A DNA stretch of 64,000 bases, taken from contig OX291547.1 in assembly GCA_946406115.1 (NCBI GenBank), positions 6,453,001-6,517,000 on the forward strand, read 5' to 3'. Under the pieces are notes generated by a model, which did not search any database, was not told the DNA's origin, and was given only the letters and a program-made list of their open reading frames with translations. Each line of letters begins with the position of its first letter. The first letter of the stretch is position 1. The position numbers and the translations under genes are program-made. This document shows, piece after piece, positions 11,746 to 23,949 of the stretch. Source of the DNA: Apoda limacodes. Lineage: Eukaryota; Arthropoda; Insecta; Lepidoptera; Limacodidae.

Positions 11746-12249
11746 CCCGTCAGTTCTATATTATTTTTAGGGTTCCGTACGAAAATATTAAAAAGGCAGC
11801 CATATGAGCCTTTTGGTTTACAAATGCTGTGCAATCTAAAAGCATAGTATAAAAAGTACCTAAGTTCCTCCTTATCAGCCTTATATGTCCCCACTCATTG
11901 GGGCACGGTCTACCCTTACCGCGGGCTCTTTGGGCCATAGTGCACACGCGGGGCCAGTGCAGATTGTGGCTTCACATACGTTTTTTTGACGTATGCTGGT
12001 TTCCTAACGTTGTTTTCCTTCACCGAAAAGTAAGTGGTGTGAATACTCAATGTACTTAAGAAATCAAGAAAAATATCATTGGTACACGCTGGGCTCGAAT
12101 TTCCACCACTCAGGTCCAAAAGTGAAATCGTTACCCCTAGGCCACCATCGACCGATAGGGGTCCTAGTGTAGTACAAAACAATAATTTTTAAAATAATGT
12201 AATATGTTTATAGAATTTGTAAGAGCCTTTTTAACTGTTTTTATTTCAG
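11746..12249. repeat. dispersed repeat fragment and unassigned sequence
   Basis: 11764-11830 contains AGGGTTCCGTACG and neighbouring sequence of a dispersed repeat that recurs at 25215-25333, 38311-38361 and 49311-49400. The rest, to 12249, shows nothing identifiable; short minus-strand frames here have no recognisable content. Confidence 0.45.
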
Positions 12250-12380
12250 TATTTCGCACTGACCGAGTATGTAATGGAACTCTGTATTCAATTACTGAGT
12301 CTAAGCGCCGCCGGAAGGCCAAGCGAAAAACGGAGGCTTTTCAGGAAATGCTCGATAAGGCTTTTTACACCTCTATTTGA
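12250..12380 (+). CDS. candidate 3'-terminal exon of an unknown gene (partial)
   Basis: A good acceptor (TTTTTATTTCAG, ending at 12249) precedes a GC-richer stretch open in two frames. One runs from 12252 to the TGA at 12378-12380 and contains the basic block ESKRRRKAKRKTEAF; another, in the frame starting at 12250, stops about ten bases later. A poly(A) signal AATAAA follows near 12530. No family is recognised and no upstream exon could be linked, so the reading frame cannot be decided. It may be an alternative last exon or a chance open region. It is listed because base composition and splice context differ from the surroundings. Confidence 0.25.
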
Positions 12381-15300
12381 GTGTCGGTAAATAGTAGGAT
12401 TTATAAAACGAACTTCAACTTCTGCATACAACTTTCACAAAAACAGCTGCACATGATCGATAGCTGACAATTTTGTTTTGCAGTGTTTTTTCTTCGTAAA
12501 ACGGGAAAGAAGAAGTTTTTGGACTATACTAAATAAACAAGGTTTAAGGTAAAACCAAAGGTGGGTAGGTAGATCTACCGAATTTTCATTATTAGTTACA
12601 AATTTTGCCAAATTTTGGCACTGTGTTTACTAATTTCCTAAAATTAGTGTTGGCAACACTGCTTCTAAGTTAAATGTAGGTAAGTAGGTAATAAATAAAT
12701 AATAATACAAGGTTCTTCCGTTTGTCAACGTTTAAGTGAAATATGGCGGTGTTTAATAATATTTTAACGTTTTAATATTTGATGATTGAAGTTAAACCAA
12801 ATTTTACCCATAAAATAAAATCAAACATAGTCTGTATAAAAATAACAATAGTTGACAATGGTGCAAAAGTGTTTTCTTAAGGAAAATATTTTTAAAATAG
12901 GAAAACTAAAAACATTTAATTATTTACCAATCAGCAATCGTACCAAATACATAGTTAGGTCGTATCTAATTTCCAATTACTACAACACAAGATGTGTCTT
13001 AAAGTTATCCTATTTAAATTTGAAAAAATTAAAATATAAAAATACCGAATCTGTAAGGCCTTAAAAAGGGATTATTGATTTTTCATTTACGGAATTTGAC
13101 GTGCAACCCGATTCTATTGGAACTTGAGAAACAATAACATAATGAAAAACTGGAAGATCTAATTATTTAAGTTATTGACTGTACTTGACGAGAACTGTAG
13201 AACTAGTTATTGGGTTCTACTTCCTTTTCTTTTATTTTTAAGAATACACATCTATAATACATTTAAATATTGTTTTCTTATTAAAGCACCATTTTATGCA
13301 AACCTAATAAATCAAAAAATGAAAAATTTAGTCTTAACAACTAAGATTTTTAATAATGTAACTAAATGATTGTGAGTCGTTGCCTATAGTGACAATAAAT
13401 TTAAAGCTTAACTTTATATATTATACATTCTTGCCGAAATTCATTAGAGACAGAGAGATACAGATAGGCATTTATAATATTTTATATTTTTTTTAAATAG
13501 TTAATTATTAAACGAGTATAAAAACGAAGATATTTTTTAAAATTTTGCTGTTGATCTAAAATGTATAATAATATTATGAAGTCGACAAAATCTCAAAAAA
13601 AATCCAAAAATTCTTGTTTATTACTTATATATAAATAACTTACCTTTTATTTTTTATCCAATGGAAAAAAATTATGAAAAAACACTCGGGGTTTATCGGA
13701 CTTTATATATTTGAAAACGCAAAACACGTGTGTGCGACTAGGCGGTATGGTTAACACTGAGTTTAAAGATAACCAACATATATGTACAACAATAACTTCA
13801 TCAGTACCTGTAACTAAACTCGTATATATCAGTAACTGTGCTTTTTAGGGCCAAGCCCAGCCCTCCTTGATGAGGCTTGACTTCGAAATGCCTTGAGTAC
13901 TCCAGATTTGTAAATTTCAGGGTAATTCCTATGTTATGCATGTACATAAATATTTTCAGAGGCCACAGGTCTCGAGAGGTAAGGCCTATTTACATACAAT
14001 ATACTCTGACTGAGATTCTGGAGTAACAACAAGGTACTAAAGAGTAGGTTTTCGTTATGATCCAGGCCCCTGGCTGATTGTGAGTACCTATCGTTGTGCT
14101 GAGGCGTGTACGAATATTGTTAAATGGTTGCAGATTCCTTTGGCTTCTTATCTTAACTGAGGGGTTTACTTTTTTACTGTTTATTGCTCATGAATCCACG
14201 GGGTAAATATAAATGTATAATATATTTAACTATTTCCCATTTATTAAGACAACTAATGTATCTATCGTTAACTTGAAGCGTAAGCATTATCCCACAGTCT
14301 ACAGTAGGACTTCGTCTTTGTACTCAACCGATTTTGAAAAAATATGTCTCGGCTTTAATGTCAGCTATTTAAGCTATTGACATTTTTTTATACATTTCAC
14401 AAATGTATTATTATATGAAAATAAATGAAATACCGAAAATAATTATAATATTGTAATAAAAACGAACAAAAAAGACTTTGCATAATATATATTTCTTTAT
14501 AGTATAGCCGTTTTATATGCAGAATAAATAAATAAAATAAAAATTAATTTAATTAAGTTACCTACATTAAAACATCGATTGATTGCTAGTTTTTTTCGTT
14601 TTTTGACAATGGCGATGCATTTGATATACAATTAGATTTTTAGCAGATTGGAAATAACGATGTAGTGAATTATTTTGCTAAAAAGAGTTTTCAACAAAAA
14701 TAACTTTAATTGTCAAATTGAAATCGAAAACCTAATTGTCAAATTAAATTATTTATAAACTATTAGTCAAGAGATGTATAATAAAATAAAGTTTTCGGAA
14801 GTAAAGCCTTTACGCGCAGGTAACAGTTCCGCAGGACAATTAGTAAGATTTGTGTCACTAAAGACCTAGGCATTGAACGAACGAACCCCTAGTGTTTCCA
14901 AAATGGTAAAATAACATTGCAAAAACTATATCAATAGAGTTTTCATTTACAAACTGTTCGGATGTTATGGTATGGTATTAAAATAAACTTGTGATATCAT
15001 CGAGCATTATTTACTATAACTGTCGAGTCGAAGGATAAATGTAACGTAATTTAACCTTTAGAATTAATATCGTAATCTAAGATAGTAGTTTTTTTTTAAT
15101 ACTTAATTCGATGATTTAATATTTTTACCTTGGTTTCAGATGATCAGCTTGAGAAGGCATAAAATAAAATTAAAAATTGTTTATATATCTTTAAATAAAA
15201 TCCCGTTTACTTCTGACATATACTTTCTAAATATATTAATTATTTTTATTCATATAGGTACTTTTTTATAATTTTTTATATTTGCATTTATTTTAATAGG

Positions 15301-18300
15301 ATATTTATTCCAATTTATATGAAGATTATTGAACTCTTCCTACACCTACTTTTAATATCATTATTATGATCTAGTTCCCTCCAACCGAAGGTTGTCTGGA
15401 CTATGGCGATAAGACCGCCTCAATTATAAAATATTGTTTCTTTTAATTCTTTAATGTATGTTTGTAAAGGCAAATAACTTCAAAATCTGTGTTGCAGTGG
15501 TCTCATTTATGACTGTGAACTTACACATAGCTCAAAGTCCCTACGTGAACTATGAAAAGACCTGAAGGTTTGTCTACGTAAGTCAAGATCTATAATGAAG
15601 AAGTAACGCATGAAGGAACATTTTTATCTAGCCCCCCCCTCTCGAAAAATAATCCTGGATACGTCTATGTATGATGTTGGATTTAACATCAGGTCTATAT
15701 CTGACCTTACACAAATTAATCAAAGCAAGACTGAATTGTTTGGGTAAAATAAGTGAATACAATGAGCTTTGTTGATATTTCTCAAGATGGCAAATTATCT
15801 TTATTATAAATATCTGTGTTCACAAACACCAGTCTGTGGTATGAAATTTTGTGGATACCAGACGATTTTTATCTTAGTATGTTTTTTAAGGTAGATAAAA
15901 TTTTAGATTGCATCAAGAAACGTGCGTGAACAGAGGAATGCTAACCAGAAATTGTCAGCTTTTAAACTCAAAGAAAATGCAATCATTGTTAAAGCACCAA
16001 TAAACTAAGAACCTTGGTTTATGTCTCTCGAAATCTGTCATAAATAGACCTATCATGTAACTGGTGTCAGGAAAAAATTTGGAACGCTGAAAATAGGTAG
16101 CATTTTATATATAACTGTCAAGGCTAGGTCCTTTCAATTAGAACCCATCTTGAATTTTTCACATATATGGGTAACTGTGAATTAGCTTGTTTGTAACTAA
16201 TGCATTTGCTATATTTATTGTCTGCGTTTTCGTCGCAATTGTCTTAATTCAAATTCTTTTTATTAAAATAGGTTTCTAGGAACCCTTGTGAATCATCAAG
16301 TGAATTAACTACAACTAGCTTAATAAACTAACTACAATACTTTTTTATTGTGTGCGTCCAATAGGTACTTTTTGTAAAATCACAAACGAAACATAATATT
16401 ATAGTGAATCGACTAATAAATACGTATTGAAACACTTAATAAACAAGATTTACAATGTTAATAGCTTTTTTGTTGTTAAAAAATCAAAACTCAAGTAATA
16501 TTTCAATTGCTTTTCAGTTTTTCAGATTGCATAGGGTCATCACCATCTGATACGTTAAAAGATATATCAGTAAATAATTAATTAAGTAAAGTAATTCGCA
16601 GTAGTATAGAGACAAGGCATTGTGTTCTTTGCGTTATGTGCTCCTTATATCTATCAACATATTTACAAGTATTGCATAACTTGTGAATACATTCTAACGT
16701 GATATCCATACGTGTTAACATCAAATAATATCTGATTTTCGACTTAATGTTTATTTACATTTCTTTATTTTTGTTTGCCCGTCAAGTTCATATTTTTTAT
16801 GTAAGAATTAATACAGCTATATTCAGTTAAATAATATCATTTGATTAGTCAAAATACAAATATACATATTTTTTTTAACCGAGGTTATTTGTATGATGTC
16901 GCACCTAATGTTTCGCACTGACGATCCAATCAATTCAACCTCAATTTTGTATTAACGAAGGTAAACGTCGGGGTTGTATTTATCTGAGCATTTTTAAATC
17001 CTTGGAATTCGGGAATCTTTAACCAAATTTATTTAATTTTAAAAATCATTAGAAATGTTGCGGGTTATTTACATTTTAGTGAATATTATACGCACACATA
17101 CACACAGAAGAAAACCCTGAACTATGGTAACTAGTAACAACAACGAGAGATACATAAAAACATTATTCTCTGTCTCAGCCGTCATCCGAAGCAAAAAACA
17201 GTAGGAGGTTTTCGGATTCAGTTGTATTATTTTTAGTGTTTATTACCTTGGAACTATATTATTATAAACCTTTTTCAAATATTATATTTTTTATTAAAGG
17301 CGAAATTTTCAGATTGGTCCAATTTTTATCCAAATCCAGTTCTTACGATAGAATGGTAATTTTTTACTTGTTAGTAGAGTTTTGGAGTTGGATATTTTTT
17401 TTGGTCAACATTTTATTTTATCTGACTTAATGCGTCGCGAAACGGTCGACTCACTGCGGATGATTTTCCGATTTTTTCATTGAATTGGGTTCATATGTTC
17501 AAGTTCATTTGAGGCGTAGTGGACCATGAACTTCGACGTGATTATTTACTGATTTTAAAGTTTTAAATAGCTTCTCTAACTCATTTAGTTTTGATTTAAG
17601 TTATCATCCTTCAATTTAATTTTTAAATTATCCTTCAATGCTACACTTTGTATCCATGCTAAACTTTGTTTCAATGCTAGACTTTGTATCAATGCTCCAT
17701 TTTGTATAAATGTTCTCTTATGTTTTTAAAAGCTAGAGGAAGTGGATCCAGCGTTCTTTCTTCTGATTTTAGACAAAGTGAGATAATGAAAATTGCAGCA
17801 ATTAAGCAAGTTAATTTAAACTTACTTAAAAATATTTTAACAAAGATTGCTTATGCTCTTCTGCATTCTACCAATATCACTACCAGCATTAGCGTTTTAC
17901 AAATCACTATTAAATTTCGATGAAGTGTTGTTTAACTATCTTTATTTAAAAATATTCTATTATAGACACACTACATGTACATAATAGAAAATTATATATT
18001 TATGCATGTTTTAACATCAGTTTGTCTACAATTATATTTCTCTAGTAATAGTTGTTGCACTCAATAATTGTAGTGAAATACTCAAGTAAATATCAAGTAA
18101 GTATTTTCAAGAAGATTAGAAGCTATTTAGAAGTTATAAGCTGTCCTTTATTTTTTGTTATCTTAAGTGTTTTTTTAATGTAAATTTTAATTTAGTTCAT
18201 GTTATTCATTACACACATTATTAGATGTGTTGTGTTTTGATCTGTGGATCTTACTTTTAATATTTTTTTATTTTTTATATTGTTCAGTTTGTGTTTTTAT

Positions 18301-18902
18301 ATCGTCTCATCGTCTGCGTCTGTTTCTGTTACAATGGTTATCTTTTTTTTGTATATCATAGTCATTGTGAAATATTCATATCAAGAATCAACAAGAAACA
18401 TGAGTATACTTAGTTTTTATGGTTATGGTTTTATGACCGGCTACTGAAATAACCTTATGGTTATGGTTTATTAATTTCATTGTTTTTTTTAAAAGTGTAT
18501 AAACCATTTTATAGTAAATTGTCTATGCTGTAAATGACAAGTTTCGCAGAACTCAAGCTCTATTTTACAAGGTATAAAACACAACATATACGCCCACTTT
18601 GATTATGTGTGTTATACAGCAAATACGAGTATATGTGTTTTTTAATTCTAGCGTCCTCTATATCACGACCTTCACAACTTAACAGCAGCTGCCGTGCTTG
18701 TAGACATATCATGTAATGCGGTCGTCGAGTCATCAAGGTAGTTCAGTCCGGATTCTACAGAGTGCGGATATATCACTACAACATTTTTATTTTCATTTGA
18801 AAACATTCAATTGATGTATCAAGTAACAATTTATAAAACAAAATTATAAATAAAATGTACAATATAAAATTAAAACGAATATCTTAAACTTGTTTGACAT
18901 TT
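12381..18902. other. long AT-rich gene desert
   Basis: About 6.5 kb with no frame that looks coding. A minisatellite lies at 17637-17712, and 15630-15670 resembles a dispersed repeat. Otherwise I see nothing supportable. Confidence 0.5.
17637..17712. repeat. 18-bp minisatellite, about four copies
   Basis: Units of the form AATGCTAGACTTTGTATC follow one another with a few substitutions per copy (ATGCTACACTTTG, ATGCTAAACTTTG, ATGCTAGACTTTG, ATGCTCCATTTTG). Confidence 0.8.
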
Positions 18903-18965
18903 AATTATTGTGTTTTTATTTCTAGCCTACGAAAGAGATCCGAAGTCACGACTTTAACTTTCGTG

Positions 18966-18977
18966 TATATGATAAAT
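18966..18977 (+). promoter_or_regulatory. TATA-like element upstream of SRP RNA
   Basis: TATATGATAAAT lies about 14-25 bases before the proposed RNA start at 18991. The 47-bp arm at 18903-18949 covers about -88 to -42, where a proximal sequence element would be expected if transcription uses a small-nuclear-RNA-type promoter. The TATA-like sequence is seen directly; its function is inferred. Confidence 0.4.
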
Positions 18978-18990
18978 ATTATAAGTCTTT

Positions 18991-19289
18991 CGACTGGGAG
19001 CGTGGCGTCTCCTGTAATCCGGCTACTCGGAGGTCGGGACCGGAGGATGGTTTGAGGTCGGGAGTTCTGGTGCTGAGTGGCCTATGTTGACTGGACGTCC
19101 GCACTAAGCCTGGTATTAATATGGACCACCCGGAGGAGTCCGGGAGGTGCAGGTTTACTAAGGAGAGGCGAACCGGGCCAGGGGGGAAACCCAGCAGCCA
19201 AAAGTCTCCGTATCGGGCAGTAGTGGGATAGCGGCTAGGAGTAGGTGCTCAGTAACAGCCTGACCAATACAATCAGACCCGTTCCTTTT
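18991..19289 (+). ncRNA. 7SL: signal recognition particle RNA (7SL RNA)
   Basis: SRP RNA is the scaffold of the cytoplasmic particle that halts and targets signal-bearing nascent chains to the ER. The roughly 299-nt GC-rich segment shows its landmarks in order. The Alu domain has the TGTAAT motif (19013-19018). CCGCACTAAG lies at 19099-19108 and AATATGG at 19119-19125. Helix 6 has its GGAG tetraloop at 19135-19138 between paired arms 19126-19134 and 19139-19147. Helix 8 has GCCAGG, GGAAAC and AGCAG between about 19177 and 19197. A return strand then closes the Alu domain. It ends with TTTT (19286-19289) and a second T-run (19297-19302), as for polymerase III. Length matches animal SRP RNA (about 300 nt). 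Stems are well paired, including the GNAR tetraloop bound by SRP19, so it looks functional and not like a decayed retrocopy; no A-tail is seen. Its place between 47-bp inverted arms is odd. Confidence 0.93.
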
Positions 19290-19302
19290 GTCAAACTTTT
19301 TT
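19286..19302 (+). terminator. pol III T-run terminators after SRP RNA
   Basis: TTTT at 19286-19289 is backed up by TTTTTT at 19297-19302. Confidence 0.6.
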
Positions 19303-19534
19303 ATATAGCCTGTCTAGTTTATACTTCATAATGTACCAGAAACATTTAGATTTTATAAATGCTTATCTTATAATCTTATCTTTAAGGCGTAGTACCTATC
19401 TAACTAGCGCCGCCAAAATATATTCTTTATTTCCTTTTTGTACAAAACACATTACAAAAATGTTAGAAATCAATTATTTAGATCTAGTTATAAGCTATTT
19501 TTAAAACGTTATTTGTTGTATCTGGAATATACCA

Positions 19535-19605
19535 GTGAGTTGTAGATAGCGTTTCTTCTAAAAACGGCCACTTTTAGCCGACACGCTATCTATAACTTAC
19601 AGGCA
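19535..19605. repeat. palindromic hairpin sequence
   Basis: GTTGTAGATAGCGT near 19540 is mirrored by ACGCTATCTATAAC near 19583, with an inner TAAAAACGG/CACTTTTAG partial pairing. It could be the relic of a small foldback element inside the segment bounded by the 47-bp arms. Confidence 0.5.
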
Positions 19606-19740
19606 TAATCTAGAAACGACGTATAGCGTTCTAAAAATAGATTGTCACTAGTTCTATATAATTGGTTAGTAACATTGAGTAGTGCAAAGAGGAAATAAAA
19701 AAAAATCTTTTGGCTGCGCTAGTTAGGAAGGTACAATATA

Positions 19741-20040
19741 AACGAGCAATTCTTGTACATATATACGTATATGTTTGCGTATCTCAGAAATCTTTAGAGC
19801 GATTTGGATGAATCTTTTATAATTTAAACGAGCAATTCTTATATATGTATATACGTACATATGTTTGCGTATCCTGGAAACGGCTCCAACGATTTGAATA
19901 AAATTTTGTTTTTAGATAGGGTTTAGTTTTAGTTAATATGTAACGGAATAACCCCAAATCCTGTGAAGGGGTTATAGGGTGTCTGGTACACAAGCATTTA
20001 GTAATGGACCCAAAGGTGAAATCGTTAACCTGAAACATTT
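19741..20040 (+). repeat. dispersed repeat, two partial copies in tandem
   Basis: AACGAGCAATTCTT starts at 19741 and again at 19826. The second copy continues with CGGAAACGGCTCC-type sequence (CTGGAAACGGCTCCAACGAT). The same family, longer and better preserved, is at 24281-24595 and 48153-48440. It has no coding content. Confidence 0.65.
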
Positions 20041-20284
20041 GCAGCTTTCAGAAATTTGCTAAAAGAAAACTCTTTCTAAACTTAGCTGGGTGGGGGTCGA
20101 TAACCGGTCATTTTTTCAAAATTTGTTATTAAATATTTTAATATTTTTTTCTATTTTGACCTACAGGTTATGTCTCTGTGAGGCCTATTTAATAAAAAGA
20201 GATAAATAGTTTAAGACCTTTTGCTTGTTCCTTTAATTGTGACTTCGGATCTCTTTCTTAGGCTAGAAATAAAAACACAATAAT

Positions 20285-21862
20285 TTTCGGCCTATTTCAA
20301 TACTACCTATACTCAGTAAAGTTTTTGAAAAAATCATACTTTGTCAAATGTTAAGCCATTTCTGTATTAATGAGCTACTTAGTAGTAAACAGTTTGGCTT
20401 TATGAAAGGCCGTTCCACAACCGATGCAGGAGTGGCACTATTAAAAAATATATATAACGCCTGGGAGGATTCGCATGACGCCCTTGGAGTGTTTTGTGAT
20501 TTATCTAAGGCATTTCAACATGAAAATCTCATCAGGAAGCTACATCACTATGGTATTAGAGGCAAAGCTCTCGACCTTTTGACATCCTATATGAGTAGGA
20601 GAGTACAGAAAATAGATGACAACGGTGAAAGATCTCCGGGATCAGCAGTCACTATGGGAGTCCCTCAGGGCTCAATTTTAGGTCCTTTTCTATTTCTTAT
20701 TTACATTAATGATCTCCCATATCATGTTAAAAACCATGACATTGTCTTATTTGCTGATGACACTTCTTTGCTTTTTAAAGTTAAGAGACGATAGACATAT
20801 TATAATGAATTAAATAATGCCCTTTCTAAAATTGTAAATTGGTTTAACGCTAATAATTTGTTACTTAATGAAAAAAAAACCAAATGTGTTAAATTTACAT
20901 TACCAAATGTTAGTCAGAGACAGACATGTATTAATATTAATGGCGAGCAATTAGAACTTGTTAATTCAACAGTCTTTCTTGGTATAACGCTGGACTCCAA
21001 ACTTCATTGGGTTCCTTATATTCATAACCTAGCCAATAAACTTAGCTCTGCTGTGTATGCGATCAAGAAAATAAGACAATTGATGTCGACACTGCAAAAA
21101 TAGTATATTTTAGCTATTTCCATAGTTTAATGACATATGGTATCCTATTGTGGGGTAGCGCTGCTGATGTAAATACAATATTTTTGTTACAAAAAAGGGC
21201 AATTTATAAATTAGGATCTAGGATATCTCTGAGGGATAGGTTTAGGGAAGTAAAAATTTTAACTTTAGTGTGATATGAAAATCTTTTATATGTACATAAA
21301 AATATCAATAGTTTCAGCAAGAAGTGACGTTCACAAAGTAAATACTAGAAGTAAAAATAAGCTGTTGGTGCATGATACACGTCTACACAAAATAAGTAAC
21401 TCTTTTATGGGCCAATGTATACTTTTACAACAAAGTTCCCAATAAAATTCAAAATCTATCAATAAGTAAATTTAAATCTTTTATCAAGCAGGTACTTTGT
21501 AAAAAGGCATACTACAATATTTCAGACTATGTAAATGATAAAAATCCTTGGGACTGATGATGCTCAATTACAGGATGCATAGGTAAACCAAATTAAAATG
21601 GAAATAACATAAAATTGTACGGCTAAAAATTTTTTATTTAAAATATTAATTGTATTTTTAGTTTATTTGTATTATTGATAGTGTTTTTAAAAGAGTAACT
21701 ATCGAGTTTCTTGCCGGATTCTTCTCGGTAGAAATCAACAACATTGTGAACCGGCGGGAAGGTGGGAGGGTTCAAAAAATAATATTTTATAACTTTGACG
21801 ATTCAAAAGTGATTGTAAAATCCTTATTTGGATAAACCATTTTGACTTTGACTTTGACTTAT
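20285..21862 (+). pseudogene. broken non-LTR retrotransposon (Jockey/CR1-like RT and 3' end)
   Basis: Reading starts at RPISILPILSKVFEKII immediately after the right 47-bp arm and continues through QFGFMKGRSTTDA, FCDLSKAF, VPQGSILGPFLF and FADDTSLLF, the ordered RT motifs. An in-frame stop interrupts it at 20792-20794; the same frame then runs to 21103, where a frameshift moves the MTYGILLWG block to another frame. The RT conserved AFD is missing its Asp: the text goes from SKAF directly to QHENL, as if three codons (usually DCV-like) were lost. The 3' UTR contains the 'TTTCTTGCCGG...TTCTCGGTAGA' block and ends in a TTTGACTTTGACTT microsatellite tail. The endonuclease and ORF1 are absent. The copy cannot encode an active polymerase. 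Confidence 0.85.
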
Positions 21863-22349
21863 TGTTTATTTTTAAATTTATTAGTGAAATGACAAGAAAA
21901 TTATTTACAGATAATTTAAACATCGCAAAACGTTCTTTATCGCTAATAAAGATAGATGTTTCATTGTTTTAATTTATTAATATGCATGTTCAAATCAGAA
22001 TATTAGTGTAGAATACTAGTAACTTGATTGGATATCAACATGTTAAGATTTTGTATGAATAAATTTTGATTAAAATAAAAACTAAATAAATGTCGCTACT
22101 GCGATCGGTTGTTGTGTGTATATTTTATCTAAAGGGTTCTTCATAAATGATTACATGTTTTTCGTTATCCAAGAAAAATAGGATTAAATCTTACAAATAA
22201 TTAATAGTGAAAAGATTCCATCAGATTCTTTATATATAGCTTCCTTTTTTTTGTAGGTACTTAATTGAAACCAAAGGTTCGTCATTTCTAGGTCTTAATA
22301 TCTAACTTTCCTAAAACTACGGTATTTTTATTATTTTAAGGCTTAGCGG
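21863..22349. other. intergenic, nothing identified
   Basis: AT-rich sequence between the retrotransposon tail and the next dispersed repeat. No feature is supported. Confidence 0.5.
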
Positions 22350-22606
22350 TATTTTTTTAGGGTAATTAGCGGAACCTTATTACGTCCGTCCGTCTTGCAC
22401 CAGGCTGTATCTCATGAACCGCGATAGTTACAGTTGAATTGTATTTCTATTGCCGCTATAACAGCAAATACTAAAACACAGATTAAAACAAATATTTTAG
22501 GGAGGCTCCCATACAGCAAACGTGATTTTTTCGCCGTTTTAGAGATAATGGTATGGAACCCTTCGTGCGCAAGTCCGACTCGCACTTGGCCGATTTTCGG
22601 ATTAAC
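22350..22606 (+). repeat. dispersed repeat with 'CCGACTCGCACTTGGCCG' end
   Basis: The segment contains GTCCGTCCGTCTTGCACC, GGGAGGCTCCCATACA and, at its end, TCCGACTCGCACTTGGCCGA. This set is a recurrent signature of a non-coding repeat in moth genomes. Related pieces are at 25215-25333, 38311-38361 and 49311-49400. Confidence 0.6.
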
Positions 22607-23949
22607 AACGGCTACAGTACCTACCCTGCACTACTTTGCACTAAGCATGGCCCGACATATTATTATGCTCTTTGGCAGTTGTTTAATGCATTCCTTCAAT
22701 TAGCGTTCGACATCAATACACTTTTTATCGTTATGTTTTAGGCAGTTCAGTTTGTCTTAAATGAATGTTTTTTGTGTCTTAATACAATCTAAGAGGACAA
22801 AAAACAAACTTGGTGACGATGAAACTGAGTTGTTGTATTCATACGGCGACAACGACCGCTTAGCATAAGGCGAGCCGCCAGTTTTTTTGTCATTTTAGTA
22901 ATAAAAAACAACCATTTGAATTGGCAGCGTGCACCAAATGAGAAGCATTTATATTATTAAGGGTGTTTTCGGTGCGAATTGATAGCCAAAAGAGAGGAAG
23001 AATTGGGTAGAGGTTTAAGTATTCAATCTGTCATTTTCTAAGTGTACGCTATAGGAAAAAAAAGGCATTTGTCGGATTACTTTTATAGGTATTTAGTCAC
23101 TGTTTTGTCAATGCTGACAGGTACAATCTAACGTAAATTACTACAAGGCGACTTAACTCACCTCCATAGGTGTTATTGGTGTACCTAAATGGACCACGTT
23201 TGTCTGTCCTATGACTTCTAAGGAGGCCTTACATTCAGTTAAATTACAGCTTAAACTGAGAGAGGACATAAAAGCCAAGGACAAAATAAAAAAAAAATAG
23301 AAACGACAAGAAAAATAAGTAGAAATGTAAATAACTTCCCTGGTGTAACGTCGTCCAAAAATTAATCACAAAACACTTATAAATATAAAAACAAAACACT
23401 TTTGTGAGAAAAATAGGTTATTTTAATTCGTTGAGTACGATGACCACACCATAGAGTGTTACCAGAAACAAAACATTCAACAAGCGTTCGGAATCTAGCG
23501 TTTTGTACGTAAGGCAAAAGCAACAGTACAAAACTAGGCTTTTTGCGCAGACATTAGCTAAAAAATGGAAGGGTCGGAATCACTGACTGACTTACACACA
23601 GACCTAGGATTTTTTATCTATGGACTTACAGAAGCCTGTAAATAGAAGTGGATTACGCGCATAGACAATGATAAAGATTTTTATATTAAGGTGCACAATA
23701 AAAAAAGTTTGAAGATCTTTTTATTTTATGTATTTTAATGATGACTTTAAACCATTTAATTACAACTTTAATGACTACCATGTCACTACAAAACTAATTG
23801 ATGCTACAATCAAGACAAAGTTCAAGTCCAAGATTCATTCATCGTGTGAGACTTATTTGGTACAATAGCCCATTCTTCATAGTTCTAAAGCCTCAGTTGC
23901 ACAAACAGCTTTACCGATTTTATTCTATGAACTAACGTGCATCATAATC
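22607..23949. other. 3' flank of the lipocalin gene
   Basis: No gene is seen. On the minus strand, AATAAA at 23918-23923 lies 27 bases after the lipocalin stop, and another AATAAA lies at 23718-23723. Either could end its transcript; the rest is unassigned. Confidence 0.5.
23918..23923 (-). promoter_or_regulatory. poly(A) signal of the lipocalin gene
   Basis: AATAAA on the minus strand, 27 bases after the stop codon. A second one at 23718-23723 is an alternative. Confidence 0.4.

Larger units (their letters stand above)
18903..20285. repeat. 1.38-kb segment bounded by 47-bp inverted arms
   Basis: The 47 bp at 18903-18949 recur in inverted orientation at 20239-20285 with a single mismatch. 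The arms begin AATTATTGTG and end at GTCAC on the inside. The enclosed segment holds an SRP RNA gene (18991-19289) and copies of a dispersed repeat. The right arm touches the first codons of a broken retrotransposon RT (starting about 20285). AATT at both outer ends could be a 4-bp target duplication, but AATT is palindromic, so this is ambiguous. It may be a non-autonomous DNA transposon carrying the RNA gene, or an inverted duplication of the RNA gene's upstream region. Confidence 0.75.
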
